The translations under genes and the position numbers were made by a program. The notes under the pieces are model-generated. The model made no database searches, was not told where the DNA came from, and saw only the letters and a program-made list of their open reading frames with translations. From Bifidobacterium tissieri (GTDB lineage: Bacteria > Actinomycetota > Actinomycetes > Actinomycetales > Bifidobacteriaceae), in the NCBI RefSeq assembly GCF_002259645.1, contig NZ_MWWV01000009.1:146584-210583 (forward strand): 64,000 nucleotides of DNA, in the 5' to 3' direction. Below, one piece after another: positions 24,788-33,650 of the stretch (positions are counted from its first letter, which is position 1; every line of letters begins with the position of its first letter).

Positions 24788-25228
24788 ATGAGCAGCGAAA
24801 CCGAGATTCTGGAAGCGCCGATCGCCGTTGATGATGCCGTCATCGACGATATCGGCAATGACGATGATTTTCTGATCACGATCGATCTGAACAGCGCCAC
24901 GCCCGCATTCGAACAGATCCGTTCACAGCTCGACGGACTGATCCGCGTCGGCCTGCTCGAGGCCGGGGCCAGCATGCCGCCGATGCGCGGACTGGCCAAG
25001 CAGTTCGGCGTCTCGCTCGGCACCGTGCAGCACGCCTACGAGGAATTGGAGGCCAGCGGTCTGATCGTCACCTCACCCGGTCGTCCGGCTCGCGTGGCCG
25101 AGGGCAAGCGGATGCCGTGCGATGTGCTCGCCGCGATCGAGTGTCTAGCCGTGGCCGCGCATCAGAAAAACGTGGATCTGCACGACACCCAGAACGTGCT
25201 GGGCGCGATGTGGCAGATGAAACGCTGA
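24788..25228 (+). CDS. GntR-family transcriptional regulator, short YtrA-like form
   Basis: A 146-residue protein with a GntR winged helix at about residues 33-100 (PAFEQIRSQLDGLIRVGLLEAGASMPPMRGLAKQFGVSLGTVQHAYEELEASGLI). Only about 45 residues follow, too few for an effector domain, as in the YtrA subfamily that often regulates a neighbouring transporter. No ABC transporter is adjacent here. An acidic N-terminal tail precedes the domain. The start is weakly supported: GGAAAGG lies about 12 nt upstream. Confidence 0.85.
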   Translation: MSSETEILEAPIAVDDAVIDDIGNDDDFLITIDLNSATPAFEQIRSQLDGLIRVGLLEAGASMPPMRGLAKQFGVSLGTVQHAYEELEASGLIVTSPGRPARVAEGKRMPCDVLAAIECLAVAAHQKNVDLHDTQNVLGAMWQMKR

Positions 25229-25333
25229 ACGACTGCCACACAAGCCGGCCGTCAGACGTCGGGCCAGTCCATCAGACATCAGACCGAGCCCGTGCTAGGG
25301 CCATGCCCGCGGCTAGACTGAACAGGTTAGACG

Positions 25334-25339
25334 TATAAT
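25334..25339 (+). promoter_or_regulatory. Probable -10 element of the dcd promoter
   Basis: A perfect TATAAT lies 105 bp before the dcd start. The leader between them contains a duplicated ATCATCATGATCAC block (about 25350-25380). No clear -35 is visible. Confidence 0.5.
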
Positions 25340-25444
25340 GCCGCCCCGCGACGATCATCATGATCACCGATCATCATGATCACCACGACGAACGACGGCG
25401 GGGCCCGGCGCAGACGACGCAACCCATGCGAAGGAGAACATCAC

Positions 25445-26047
25445 ATGCTGCTCAGCGATCACGATATTCTGGCCGCACAGGCGAGCGGGAACATCTCGCT
25501 CACCCCCTGGACCCCGGAGATGGTGCAGCCGGCGTCGGTGGATGTGCGACTGGACCGCTTCTTCCGCGTCTTCAACAGCCACAAGTACACGTATGTGGAT
25601 CCGGCCGAGAATCAGGGCGATCTGACCGAGCAGTTCGAGGTGGCCCCCGGCGACCCGTGGATCCTGCATCCGGGCGAGTTCATCCTCGGTTCCACGTGGG
25701 AGTACGTGAAGCTGGATTCGTCGATCGCCGCACGCCTTGAGGGCAAGAGCTCCCTGGGCCGTCTGGGCATTCTCACGCATTCGACCGCCGGCTTCATCGA
25801 CCCCGGCTTCGAGGGACACATCACGCTGGAGCTGTCGAACGTGAGCACGCTGCCCGTGAAGCTGTGGCCGGGCATGAAGATCGGTCAGATGTGCTTCTTC
25901 TCGCTGAGCTCCCCCGCCGACAACCCGTACGGTTCCGGCAAGCTCGGCTCGCACTATCAGGGCCAGCGCGGTCCGACGCCGAGCCGCTCCTACGTGAACT
26001 TCTACTGCGCCGACGTGAACGACAACACCGGCATCGACGCCGAGTGA
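25445..26047 (+). CDS. dcd: dCTP deaminase, probably the bifunctional dCTP deaminase/dUTPase type
   Basis: A 200-residue nucleotide enzyme supplying dUMP for thymidylate. MLLSDHDI starts the protein. [17 protein letters not shown] (about 28-44) and [34 protein letters not shown] (about 102-135) carry the dUTPase-fold trimer motifs, with the catalytic Glu in GHITLELSN. The bifunctional assignment rests on similarity to actinobacterial enzymes and is not certain. AAGGAG lies 8 nt before the ATG. The hairpin at 26095-26129 ends both this gene and the convergent lacI-type gene. Confidence 0.93.
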   Translation: MLLSDHDILAAQASGNISLTPWTPEMVQPASVDVRLDRFFRVFNSHKYTYVDPAENQGDLTEQFEVAPGDPWILHPGEFILGSTWEYVKLDSSIAARLEGKSSLGRLGILTHSTAGFIDPGFEGHITLELSNVSTLPVKLWPGMKIGQMCFFSLSSPADNPYGSGKLGSHYQGQRGPTPSRSYVNFYCADVNDNTGIDAE

Positions 26048-26094
26048 CCGAATAACCGTCAGACAGATCGTCAGGCAAACGGTCAGATACCGAA

Positions 26095-26129
26095 AGCGGG
26101 TGGGCGCGGCTAAGCCGAACCCACCCGCT
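26095..26129. terminator. Shared hairpin between dcd and the LacI-type gene
   Basis: AGCGGGTGGG (26095-26104) pairs with CCCACCCGCT (26120-26129), with an inner GGCT/AGCC stem. It sits between two convergent genes. Confidence 0.65.
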
Positions 26130-26163
26130 GCCATTATCCAGCCGCTCTCTGCCGAATATTCGC

Positions 26164-27258
26164 CTACCGCTCCACGTCCGCGTACGGCGACTGACGCCAC
26201 ACCAACTCCGGCTGCAGCAGCTCATGCCAGTGCGGCTCGTCGGTGATCGGCTTCCCGGCAAGCATCTCACGTGTCATGCGCAGCAGTTCCTTCGCCACCA
26301 CGTCGAGCGGCTGACGGATCGACGGGAACGAGAACGCGTGCGCGAGCGCGGAATCGTCGAATCCGGTCACCCACACGGGTCGGGATAGCATATTCACGTT
26401 CGGACCGCCGTCGATCACCGCATGTTTCACGATGTGGCTGATGCTGGAGAGCGCGCCCACGGCGAGATTGTCGGACGGGCAGACGATGGCGTCCAGATCC
26501 GGATGACGCTGGTACAGGTCCGCCGCCGCAGCTTCGCCTGCCCGCATGGCCTCGATCGTGCCGATCGCCCAGGTGTCGATCGGACGGCCGTCATACATGC
26601 CGTCGACGAGGAGCCCGGCCTCTTCCAATCCGTCGTACCAGCCCTGATAGCGATTGAGCGCCGTACCGGTTCCGGTGTTCCATCCGATGTAGCCGATATG
26701 ACGACGTCCGGCGACGACCAGTCGGCCGACCATCTCCTTGATCGCGCTGTAGCCGTCCACATCCACCCACGGAATGCGGTCGGCATCCTCCTTGCTGAGA
26801 TTCCACGGACGGCCGAACAGCACGAACGGCTGATCATGATCGATGAGCCAGCGTGGACGGCCGTCGTTCACCTCGAGTTCGTTGAGCACGATCGCGTCAA
26901 CGTCGGACTGTTCCATCAGGCTCTGAATATGGCGCAGCTCGCTCGGCTCGTCGATGCGCGGATACAGCATGATCTGCTTGCCGTCGTTGTTCGCCTCGGC
27001 GGCAAGCAGGTGCAGGAATTCGTCGAAGATGGGCGACGGCGCACGGTTCTCACCCGCGGCGATGCCCACCGCCACCACGTCGGATCGACCGGAGCGCAGA
27101 CGTCTGGCCGATGCGTTGGGCTTGTATCCGAGTTCCTTGATGGCCTGCGCGATCTTCTCGCGCGTGGCCGGTGAAACAATGCCGGGCGAATTGATCGCGT
27201 TGGAGACCGTCTGGTGCGACACCCCCGCCTTGCGCGCCACATCACGAATACTGACCAT
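26164..27258 (-). CDS. LacI-family transcriptional repressor
   Basis: A 364-residue regulator. Residues 3-50 (SIRDVARKAGVSHQTVSNAINSPGIVSPATREKIAQAIKELGYKPNASARRLRSG) are the LacI helix-turn-helix and hinge. A periplasmic-binding-fold sensor follows, with the expected AIVCPSDNLAVGAL and VWVTGFDDSALAHAFSFPSIRQPL motifs. GGGGTGCGGGA precedes the ATG. The operator-like TTCACACGATGTGAA (27404-27418) lies 146 bp upstream, so autoregulation is plausible. The effector is probably a sugar, but no sugar operon is adjacent. The sugar ABC ATPase at 35374 is a possible distant target. Confidence 0.92.
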   Translation of the reverse strand: MVSIRDVARKAGVSHQTVSNAINSPGIVSPATREKIAQAIKELGYKPNASARRLRSGRSDVVAVGIAAGENRAPSPIFDEFLHLLAAEANNDGKQIMLYPRIDEPSELRHIQSLMEQSDVDAIVLNELEVNDGRPRWLIDHDQPFVLFGRPWNLSKEDADRIPWVDVDGYSAIKEMVGRLVVAGRRHIGYIGWNTGTGTALNRYQGWYDGLEEAGLLVDGMYDGRPIDTWAIGTIEAMRAGEAAAADLYQRHPDLDAIVCPSDNLAVGALSSISHIVKHAVIDGGPNVNMLSRPVWVTGFDDSALAHAFSFPSIRQPLDVVAKELLRMTREMLAGKPITDEPHWHELLQPELVWRQSPYADVER

Positions 27259-27325
27259 TCCCGCACCCCTTTTGCACCCACCACTGCGGAGGGTGTTGTA
27301 TCAACGTCACATTTGGCATTCACGT

Positions 27326-27368
27326 GGCGAACGGCGGGTACGTCGCCATGACGTGCCCGCCGTTCGCC
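27326..27368 (-). terminator. Hairpin after the Ca2+-type ATPase gene
   Basis: A 13-bp perfect stem, GGCGAACGGCGGG (27326-27338) with 27356-27368. There is no T-run. A smaller GCCGATA/TATCGGC stem adjoins it at about 27368-27383. Confidence 0.55.
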
Positions 27369-27403
27369 GATATGCCTATCGGCATGTCTGTCTAAGCCAT
27401 TAT

Positions 27404-27418
27404 TTCACACGATGTGAA
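27404..27418. promoter_or_regulatory. LacI-type operator candidate
   Basis: TTCACACGATGTGAA is symmetric (TTCACA-CGA-TGTGAA) with a central CG, in line with LacI-family sites. It lies 146 bp upstream of the LacI-type gene. Confidence 0.5.
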
Positions 27419-27464
27419 CGTTCAACTTTCGTTGCCGAAAGATGCCATGGACTACACGGAATGC

Positions 27465-30400
27465 TTACGATCGGGCAGCCCCGACCGTTCGTAGCGCGAA
27501 CTTGTAGATCTCGCTGCCAACAAGCACGAGGGCGGCCAGTCCCACACACTCAAGCCACTGATGCGGGTCCAGCGGCGTGGTGCCGAACGCCACGTTCAGG
27601 AACGGCACGTAGATCACCAGCAGCTGCAACACGATCGACAGCGCGATCGCGCCCCACAGCCACTTGTTGGAGAACATGCCCAGGAACGCGGTCTGATCGG
27701 CGCTGCGGGCGGCGAGCGCGTTGAACAGCTGGGCGAATACGAGGATCGTGAAGCCCATGGTTCGTGCCATGACGATCTGCTCGTCATGCGTCACGTGCAT
27801 CGCGGAATCGTCGGTGAGCAGTCCGCCGGGCAGGTAGAGGTCCATGCCGATGAGCGTGACCGCGGCCATGAGCAGGCCCACGACGATCACGTCACTCCAC
27901 ATGCGTGCGTCGATCACGCGGTCGGTGAGCTTGCGTGGCTTGCGATTCATCACGTTTTCGGTGGACGGGTCCACGCCCATGGCCATGGCGGGCGCGGCGT
28001 CGGTGAGCAGGTTGATCCACAGCAGCTGCGTGGCGAGCAGCGGCACGGTCACGCTGTCGGCACCGGGTTCGCTGATGCCGAGGAATCCGGCGAGTAGCAC
28101 GCCGCCGAACACGGTGAGCACTTCGCCCATGTTGGAGCTGAGCAGGTATCGCAGGAATTTGCGGATGTTATCGAAGATGGATCGGCCTTCGCGCACGGCG
28201 GCCACGATGGTGCCGAAGTTGTCGTCCGTCAGGATCATCTTGGCGGATTCCTTGGTCACTTCGGTGCCGGTGATGCCCATGGCCACGCCGATGTCGGCGG
28301 ATTTGACTGCCGGGGCGTCGTTGACGCCGTCGCCGGTCATGGCCACGATCTCGCCCTGTTCCTGCAGCGCGTCGACAATGCGCATCTTATGCTCGGGAGC
28401 CACGCGCGCGTAGACGGACACGGTACGCACGGCGTCGGCGAATTCGGCGTCGGTGAGGCGGTCGAGCTGGTCGCCGGTGAGGGCCTGCGGCTGCGGGGTG
28501 AGACTGGGTGCGTTGTTGGCGTTGTTGTTGGCGACGGTGTTGGCGGTGTTGTCGCTGCCGTCGTCGGCTGTGATGATGCCAAGATCAGTGGCGATTCGTG
28601 CCGCGGTGAGCGGGTGGTCGCCGGTGATCATGACCGTGCGCACACCGGCGCCATGCGCCTCGGCCACGGCGTCACGCACCTCCGTACGCGGCGGGTCGAT
28701 GATGCCGACCATGCCAGTCCAGATCATGTCGTGTTCGATGGCATCGGGCTGATCGGCGATGTCCTTGGCGAGCGTGCCGTCGGCGTTGCGTTCCAGTCCG
28801 TCGATGACGTCGATGCTTGAAGCGTTCAGCGGGCGGTACGCCTGGCCGAGCGTGCGGTAGGCGTTGCGGGAGAGGCGTTCCACGTCGGCAAGGATGCGAG
28901 CGCGGTTGGCGTCGGTGAGCGCGCGGATCGTGCCGTTCTCCTCGATGCGTGTGCAGTATTCGAGCAGTACGTCGGGTGCGCCCTTGGCGTAGGCGGTGAG
29001 CATACCGGAATCAGACGTACTGGAGTCGAATGTACTGGAGTCGGACGTACTGGAGTCGGGCGCCTCGGCTGTGTCGATCGTCTTCTGCGCGATCACGGTC
29101 ATGCGTTTGCGATCAGAGGTGAACGGGATCTCGGCCACTCGCGCATACTGATCGGTGCCGGACTGACCGAGGCCGGAACGGTCTGTCCCTGCACCGCTGA
29201 TTTTCCGCGCACCGACGATCAACGACACCTCGGTCGGGTCGCCGACGATCGTGCCGTCGTCGTTGAGCTTGCCGTCGTTGGCGATCGCACCGACGAGCAG
29301 CGTATGCCGTGCCTCACGCAGACGGGGATCATCATCGGAGAGCGTGTCACCGTCGATTGTGGTGGCGGTGCCGGTGATGCCGTAGCCGGTGCCGGTGAGC
29401 GCGATCTCGCCGGACGGGGTGATCACGCGCTGCACGGTCATTTCGTTGCGGGTGAGCGTGCCGGTTTTGTCGGAGCAGATCACGGACGCCGAGCCGAGCG
29501 TCTCCACGGACGACAGTTTCTTGACGATGGCATGATGCTTGGCCATGCGCTGCACACCAAGCGCGAGCACCACGGTGAGGATGGCGGCGAGGCCTTCCGG
29601 CACGGCGGCCACGGCGAGCGAGACGGCGAGCAGCAGCGAGTCGATTACGTCCTGCGTGGAGTTGAATCCGTACACCACGGCGAGCAGTACGAGCACGAGC
29701 GCGGCGATCACGCAGACGGCGAGGCCGAGCACCTTGGAGACGAACGCGATCTCCTTCTGCAGCGGTGTGGGGTCTTCCTTCTGGTCGGACAGCATGCGCG
29801 CGATCTTGCCTACTTGGGTGCGCATGCCGGTGGCGGTGACGATCAGACGGCCGGTGCCCTGCGTGACGGAGGTGCCGTTGAACGCCATGTTGGTGCGGTC
29901 GCCGAGCGCCTTGGCTTCGGCGAGCATGGCGGGATTCTTGGTGACGGGCACGGATTCGCCGGTAAGCGACGCCTCGGCGATATGCAGCGCGGCAGTGGCT
30001 GCGAGCCGGCCGTCGGCCGCCACGGTGTCGCCTTCGGCGAGCAGCACGATGTCACCGGGGACGACTTCGGAGGTGGGGATGGAGACGGGCTGACCGTCAC
30101 GCAACACGGTGGCATGGGCGGCGGCCATGCGACTGAGCGCGGCGACAGCCTGTTCGGCCTTGGCCTCCTGCGCGTAGCCGAGCACGGCGTTGAGCACCAG
30201 GATCAGTACGATGACGATGCAGTCGAACGGCAGGGCCTCCGCCTCGGCGGGATTGTTGGCGCGTTCGATGAACCATGCGACCAGTGAGATCGCCGTTGCG
30301 GCGAGCAGCAGGTAGACGAGCGGGTCCTTGAACTGGGCGAGGAACTTCTTCCATTTCGGGGTCGGCGGCGCTCCGGCGAGTTTGTTCGGGCCGAATTCGG

Positions 30401-30650
30401 CAAGACGTCGGGCGGCTTCCTCGGCGGAGAGTCCCCGTTCGATATCGGTATTGAGTCCGGCGGCCACCGTCGCGGAATCAAGTTGCGACGGATCGTCGGG
30501 AATGGGCTTGGCTTCGGCCGCGGAGACCGTCGTTGGTTGAGTTGACTGGGCTGCCGTCGATTGGCCCGTCTGGACGGGCACGGCGTTCTGTTCCGGACGA
30601 TCCGGGTGATCCGGGTGATTTCTGGCGGGATCCTTCATCATGCACCTCAT
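27465..30650 (-). CDS. P2-type cation-transporting ATPase, Ca2+ pump-like
   Basis: A 1,061-residue pump with a cation ATPase N-terminal domain (about residues 60-125), the actuator motif LTGESVPVTKNPA and the helix-4 motif VPEGLAAILTVVLALG with the ion-binding glutamate. It also has the phosphorylation site CSDKTGTLTRNEM, TGDGVNDAPAVKSADIGVAMG, and six C-terminal helices including NLLTDAAPAMAMG. This combination is that of SERCA/PMCA-like pumps (Ca2+ or a related cation). A Ser/Asp/Thr repeat (DSSTSDSSTFDSSTSDS) interrupts the nucleotide domain. Residues 1-55 are disordered. The first ATG is uncertain, since two more follow at codons 4 and 5. Confidence 0.92.
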   Translation of the reverse strand: MRCMMKDPARNHPDHPDRPEQNAVPVQTGQSTAAQSTQPTTVSAAEAKPIPDDPSQLDSATVAAGLNTDIERGLSAEEAARRLAEFGPNKLAGAPPTPKWKKFLAQFKDPLVYLLLAATAISLVAWFIERANNPAEAEALPFDCIVIVLILVLNAVLGYAQEAKAEQAVAALSRMAAAHATVLRDGQPVSIPTSEVVPGDIVLLAEGDTVAADGRLAATAALHIAEASLTGESVPVTKNPAMLAEAKALGDRTNMAFNGTSVTQGTGRLIVTATGMRTQVGKIARMLSDQKEDPTPLQKEIAFVSKVLGLAVCVIAALVLVLLAVVYGFNSTQDVIDSLLLAVSLAVAAVPEGLAAILTVVLALGVQRMAKHHAIVKKLSSVETLGSASVICSDKTGTLTRNEMTVQRVITPSGEIALTGTGYGITGTATTIDGDTLSDDDPRLREARHTLLVGAIANDGKLNDDGTIVGDPTEVSLIVGARKISGAGTDRSGLGQSGTDQYARVAEIPFTSDRKRMTVIAQKTIDTAEAPDSSTSDSSTFDSSTSDSGMLTAYAKGAPDVLLEYCTRIEENGTIRALTDANRARILADVERLSRNAYRTLGQAYRPLNASSIDVIDGLERNADGTLAKDIADQPDAIEHDMIWTGMVGIIDPPRTEVRDAVAEAHGAGVRTVMITGDHPLTAARIATDLGIITADDGSDNTANTVANNNANNAPSLTPQPQALTGDQLDRLTDAEFADAVRTVSVYARVAPEHKMRIVDALQEQGEIVAMTGDGVNDAPAVKSADIGVAMGITGTEVTKESAKMILTDDNFGTIVAAVREGRSIFDNIRKFLRYLLSSNMGEVLTVFGGVLLAGFLGISEPGADSVTVPLLATQLLWINLLTDAAPAMAMGVDPSTENVMNRKPRKLTDRVIDARMWSDVIVVGLLMAAVTLIGMDLYLPGGLLTDDSAMHVTHDEQIVMARTMGFTILVFAQLFNALAARSADQTAFLGMFSNKWLWGAIALSIVLQLLVIYVPFLNVAFGTTPLDPHQWLECVGLAALVLVGSEIYKFALRTVGAARS

Positions 30651-31229
30651 GGTTCCGCCGCAGAGTAGTCAGTCCCCCTTCGGGATCAAGACCCCGAATC
30701 CTTGACAATGCAAGGTTTCCAGTCGAAACCTCCACGGAACTGTGCGGATGTCTCAAGCCGTCGTATGACGACTTGTTGTCAGCCATTGTACCGATGTACG
30801 CCCGTACGTTCCATCGACACACTTCGCCATTGTGTCATGTAGGTCGGGGAAAAACACACAACTGCAATGTACGGAACAATGAGCCGCAGAATTTCAACCC
30901 TCGATTTTGCCTACATTGCAGTTCTGTGATTTTCGCCAAGTATCTCAGCGCGCCGACAACCCGCCGAAGACTGTCTATTGAACACGTGTCGTATTAGCGC
31001 GATACTGAAGGTACGGCGCCAACAATGGCGCTGGCGCCGGCCAACATGCATAAGGATCAGTGGCACCGACATCGGCAAGCTGCTGCGCGAATATGGCGTG
31101 GTGTGAGCGGTTTACAATATAACTACTGAATCATGACGGGGAGCCTGCCGCTATGCAGGTTCCCCGTTCCACACGATTCGGTGATATTCCAAGCAATATT
31201 CCAAGTCAATGACGACGTAAGGGGCAATC
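30651..31229. other. 580-bp intergenic region with hairpins and a possible gene remnant
   Basis: An inverted repeat AACTGCAATGTA (30860-30871) / TACATTGCAGTT (30912-30923) encloses a 40-bp loop. A terminator-like stem GGGGAGCCTGC/GCAGGTTCCCC lies at about 31138-31168. No complete gene is seen. A short coding-like tail is listed separately. Confidence 0.6.
31050..31106 (+). pseudogene. Possible 3' remnant of a lost gene
   Basis: The frame ending in TGA at 31104-31106 reads RISGTDIGKLLREYGVV, which looks like the C-terminus of a real protein. No start or upstream domain is present, and the stem-loop about 30 bp downstream could be that gene's old terminator. The family is not recognised. A chance reading is possible. 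Confidence 0.3.
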
Positions 31230-32075
31230 GTGGCAAATTTCGACGACCGTTACCCGCTCGACAAATGGCGTGATGCGGATCATTCAGTTATGCAGGAGTT
31301 CTCGCTGGCCGGCAAGAAGGGCTTCGTCACCGGAGCCGCCGGCGGCATCGGTCGCAGTGCGGCGGCCGCATGGGCAGAGGCAGGCGCGGACGTGGCGCTG
31401 GTCGATCTACCCGCCAAACTCGACCAATTGGAATCACTCGCCGCCGAGATGTCGGATAAGTACGGCGTGACCGTGGTCGCCATCGGCTGTGACGTGTCCG
31501 ACCCCGACAGCGTGGCGGCGTTGAAGACGACGCTCGTCGATCGACTCGGCACCGTCGACATCGCTTTTCTCAATGCCGGTGTCTGCCTGACCGACGACTC
31601 GATCGACATCCCGTTCGATAAATGGCAGAAGACGTTGGACATCAACCTGTCCGGAGCGTTCATGACCGGGCAGATCGCGCATCAGATCATGCGCGAGCAC
31701 GGGCATGGCGGATCGTTGATCTTCACGTCCTCCACGGCCGGGCACACCGTGCTCAACATGGGCGGATTCCCCGCGCCGAACATGAGCTACGGCGTGACCA
31801 AGGCCGGCGTGACACGGTACACGCAGTATCTGGCGGCCGCGCTCGCACCGTATGGCATCCGGTCGAATGCGATCACTCCCGGCTATATCTGGTCCGGCAT
31901 CTTCGGCGACTCGGTGAGCGAGGAAGGCCACGATGCGATGCTGCAGATGGTGCCCGAGCGGCGGTTCGCGCGCAACGACGAGCTGCAGGGGCTGCTGGTG
32001 TTTCTCGCATCCGACGCGTCGGCGTATGTGACCGGCACCGATACGCCCATCGACGGCGGTCTGCTTGTGTACTGA
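31230..32075 (+). CDS. Short-chain dehydrogenase/reductase (sugar-alcohol type)
   Basis: A 281-residue NAD(P)-dependent oxidoreductase. The cofactor motif TGAAGGIGRSAA lies at about residues 34-45, NAG in AFLNAGV, the catalytic Ser in FTSSTAGH, and Tyr/Lys in MSYGVTKAGV. YVTGTDTPIDGGLLVY closes the fold. The 27-residue N-terminal extension (PLDKWRDADHSVMQEFSLAGKK) resembles sorbose, mannitol or gluconate dehydrogenases. It starts at GTG with TAAGGGG 6 nt upstream. The substrate is not known. Confidence 0.9.
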   Translation: MANFDDRYPLDKWRDADHSVMQEFSLAGKKGFVTGAAGGIGRSAAAAWAEAGADVALVDLPAKLDQLESLAAEMSDKYGVTVVAIGCDVSDPDSVAALKTTLVDRLGTVDIAFLNAGVCLTDDSIDIPFDKWQKTLDINLSGAFMTGQIAHQIMREHGHGGSLIFTSSTAGHTVLNMGGFPAPNMSYGVTKAGVTRYTQYLAAALAPYGIRSNAITPGYIWSGIFGDSVSEEGHDAMLQMVPERRFARNDELQGLLVFLASDASAYVTGTDTPIDGGLLVY

Positions 32076-32153
32076 CCACACGCAAGGCTGACACGTGCAC
32101 CGTTGGCCACCGCCGCCGTATGCCGCGGAACACCTTGTGGGACAATGGAATCT

Positions 32154-33155
32154 ATGGCTATGAAGAAAGGACCGACCAAGGGGTCGGGTGGAAAGCATCG
32201 CAACAAGCTGCGCGGGTACGGCCCTACGCCCAAGGCCGAGGATCGCGTGTACCACAAGGCGTATCGCGCCAAGAAGGCGGCGGAACGCCGTCAGATGGCC
32301 GATCCGCGACTGGCGGCCAAGCGTCGCGCCGCCAAGTTCACGTCGGATTCCGATGATCTGGTGATCGGCCGCAACGCGGTCGTCGAGGCACTGCGCGTTG
32401 GCGTCCCCGCCAAAGAACTGTATTTGGCGGCGCGCATCGAACATGATGACCGCACGCGTGAGATCGTGCAGCTGGCCGCTCGCCAGGGACTGCACCTGCT
32501 CGAGGCGGATCGTCTGGAAATGGACCGCATCGCACGATCCTCGAACCATCAGGGCGTGGTGCTCAAGGTGCAGCCGTACCAGTACTCCTCGCTGCAGGAG
32601 CTCGTGGACCGCGCCGACCGCAAGGCCCGCGCCATGGAGGCCGCCGGCCCCGAGGCGCAGATCAAGGCCCGTCCGCTGTTCATCGCGCTCGACGGCGTGA
32701 CCGACCCGCAGAATCTGGGTGCCGTGATCCGTTCCGCCGCCGCGTTCGGCGCCAACGGCGTGATCCTGCCGGAACGCCGGTCCGCGTCCGTGACGGCCGC
32801 CGCATGGAAGGTGTCGGCCGGTGCCGCCGCCCACCTGCCGGTGGCCCGTGTGGTGAACCTGACCAAGGCGATCGAAAGCCTCAAGGAACGCGGCTACTAC
32901 TCCGTCGGCCTTGACGGTGGCGGTGACGCGCTCGTTGGCGAGACCGGTTTCGAGACCGATCCGCTCGTGGTGGTGCTCGGCTCCGAGGGCAAGGGCCTGA
33001 GCCGTCTGGTGCGCGAAGCCTGCGATTCGATCGCCGGCATTCCGATCAGCTCCATGGTGGAGTCGCTCAACGCCTCCGTGGCCGCAGGCATCAGCCTCTA
33101 CGCCGTGGCCCGCGCCCGCCGCGAAGCCGCAGCCGCCGTTGGCGCAACGAAGTAA
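32154..33155 (+). CDS. rlmB: 23S rRNA 2'-O-ribose methyltransferase, RlmB/TrmH (SpoU) family
   Basis: A 333-residue SPOUT methylase, probably acting on G2251 of 23S rRNA. A basic N-terminal tail (KKGPTKGSGGKHRNKLRGYGP) typical of actinobacterial members comes first. A substrate-binding domain follows from VIGRNAVVEALR, at about residues 65-140. The trefoil-knot domain has motif 1 NLGAVIRSAAAFGANGVILP, motif 2 LVVVLGSEGKGLSRL and motif 3 ISSMVESLNASVAAGISLY. A GACAAT box ends 7 nt before the ATG. An in-frame ATG 9 bp upstream is the alternative. Confidence 0.92.
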   Translation: MAMKKGPTKGSGGKHRNKLRGYGPTPKAEDRVYHKAYRAKKAAERRQMADPRLAAKRRAAKFTSDSDDLVIGRNAVVEALRVGVPAKELYLAARIEHDDRTREIVQLAARQGLHLLEADRLEMDRIARSSNHQGVVLKVQPYQYSSLQELVDRADRKARAMEAAGPEAQIKARPLFIALDGVTDPQNLGAVIRSAAAFGANGVILPERRSASVTAAAWKVSAGAAAHLPVARVVNLTKAIESLKERGYYSVGLDGGGDALVGETGFETDPLVVVLGSEGKGLSRLVREACDSIAGIPISSMVESLNASVAAGISLYAVARARREAAAAVGATK

Positions 33156-33175
33156 CGACGGCGCCACCTTGCAGT

Positions 33176-33220
33176 CGTAAGGGTTCCGGCCCCTCCTTCA
33201 CGGGTGCCGAAACCCTTACG
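33176..33220. terminator. Long stem-loop after rlmB
   Basis: CGTAAGGGTTCCGGC pairs with GCCGAAACCCTTACG (one mismatch), and partial pairing continues in the flanks. It lies between the convergent rlmB and small secreted protein genes. Confidence 0.65.
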
Positions 33221-33278
33221 GTTGCAGGCCCACGTCTCTCGATCTGCGTGGATCGTGATAGGAGATGACCACATCCGA

Positions 33279-33518
33279 CTAGTTTTCCAATGGTTCCACT
33301 GCAAGAATGGAACCGTCTGTGACACTTTGCACCACTGAAATCGGCTCACCGGAATTCAGCAGTGCATCAAGCTCCTCCTGATTGGTGACATTCAGCGAAG
33401 CGTCGACTCGCGTCCGGCCGATCATGATGCTGTCGTCCTGCTGTGCCGAAGCAATGTTCGGGGCGGCCAGCAGCATCAATGATGCAAGTATCGCGACAAT
33501 CCTCACCCGTTTTTGCAT
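33279..33518 (-). CDS. Small secreted protein of unknown function
   Basis: A 79-residue product. MQKRVRIVAILASLMLLAAPNIASAQQ is a textbook signal peptide with cleavage expected after ASA (about residue 24). The mature part of about 55 residues is acidic and has no cysteine or recognisable domain. GGAAGAGAGACGACC precedes the ATG. It may be processed into an extracellular peptide, but this is inference. It is on the same strand as the DUF4032 gene, 132 bp downstream of it. Confidence 0.7.
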   Translation of the reverse strand: MQKRVRIVAILASLMLLAAPNIASAQQDDSIMIGRTRVDASLNVTNQEELDALLNSGEPISVVQSVTDGSILAVEPLEN

Positions 33519-33650
33519 GGTCGTCTCTCTTCCGGTTCATATTGATGAAATCAATTGCAATACAGAAGAGTAATGGAAGCAACAAGGCGGACATGCCAAT
33601 GTACGAGCCGCCGGCGTTCAGACAGCGTCCCACGAATGGCAGGAACCGTC

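Noticed and set aside
33519..33650. Hydrophobic minus-strand frame (MSALLLPLLFCIAIDFIN) between the secreted protein and the DUF4032 gene
   Set aside because: It overlaps the start of the secreted protein in another frame, has no ribosome site and turns into shadow-like sequence.
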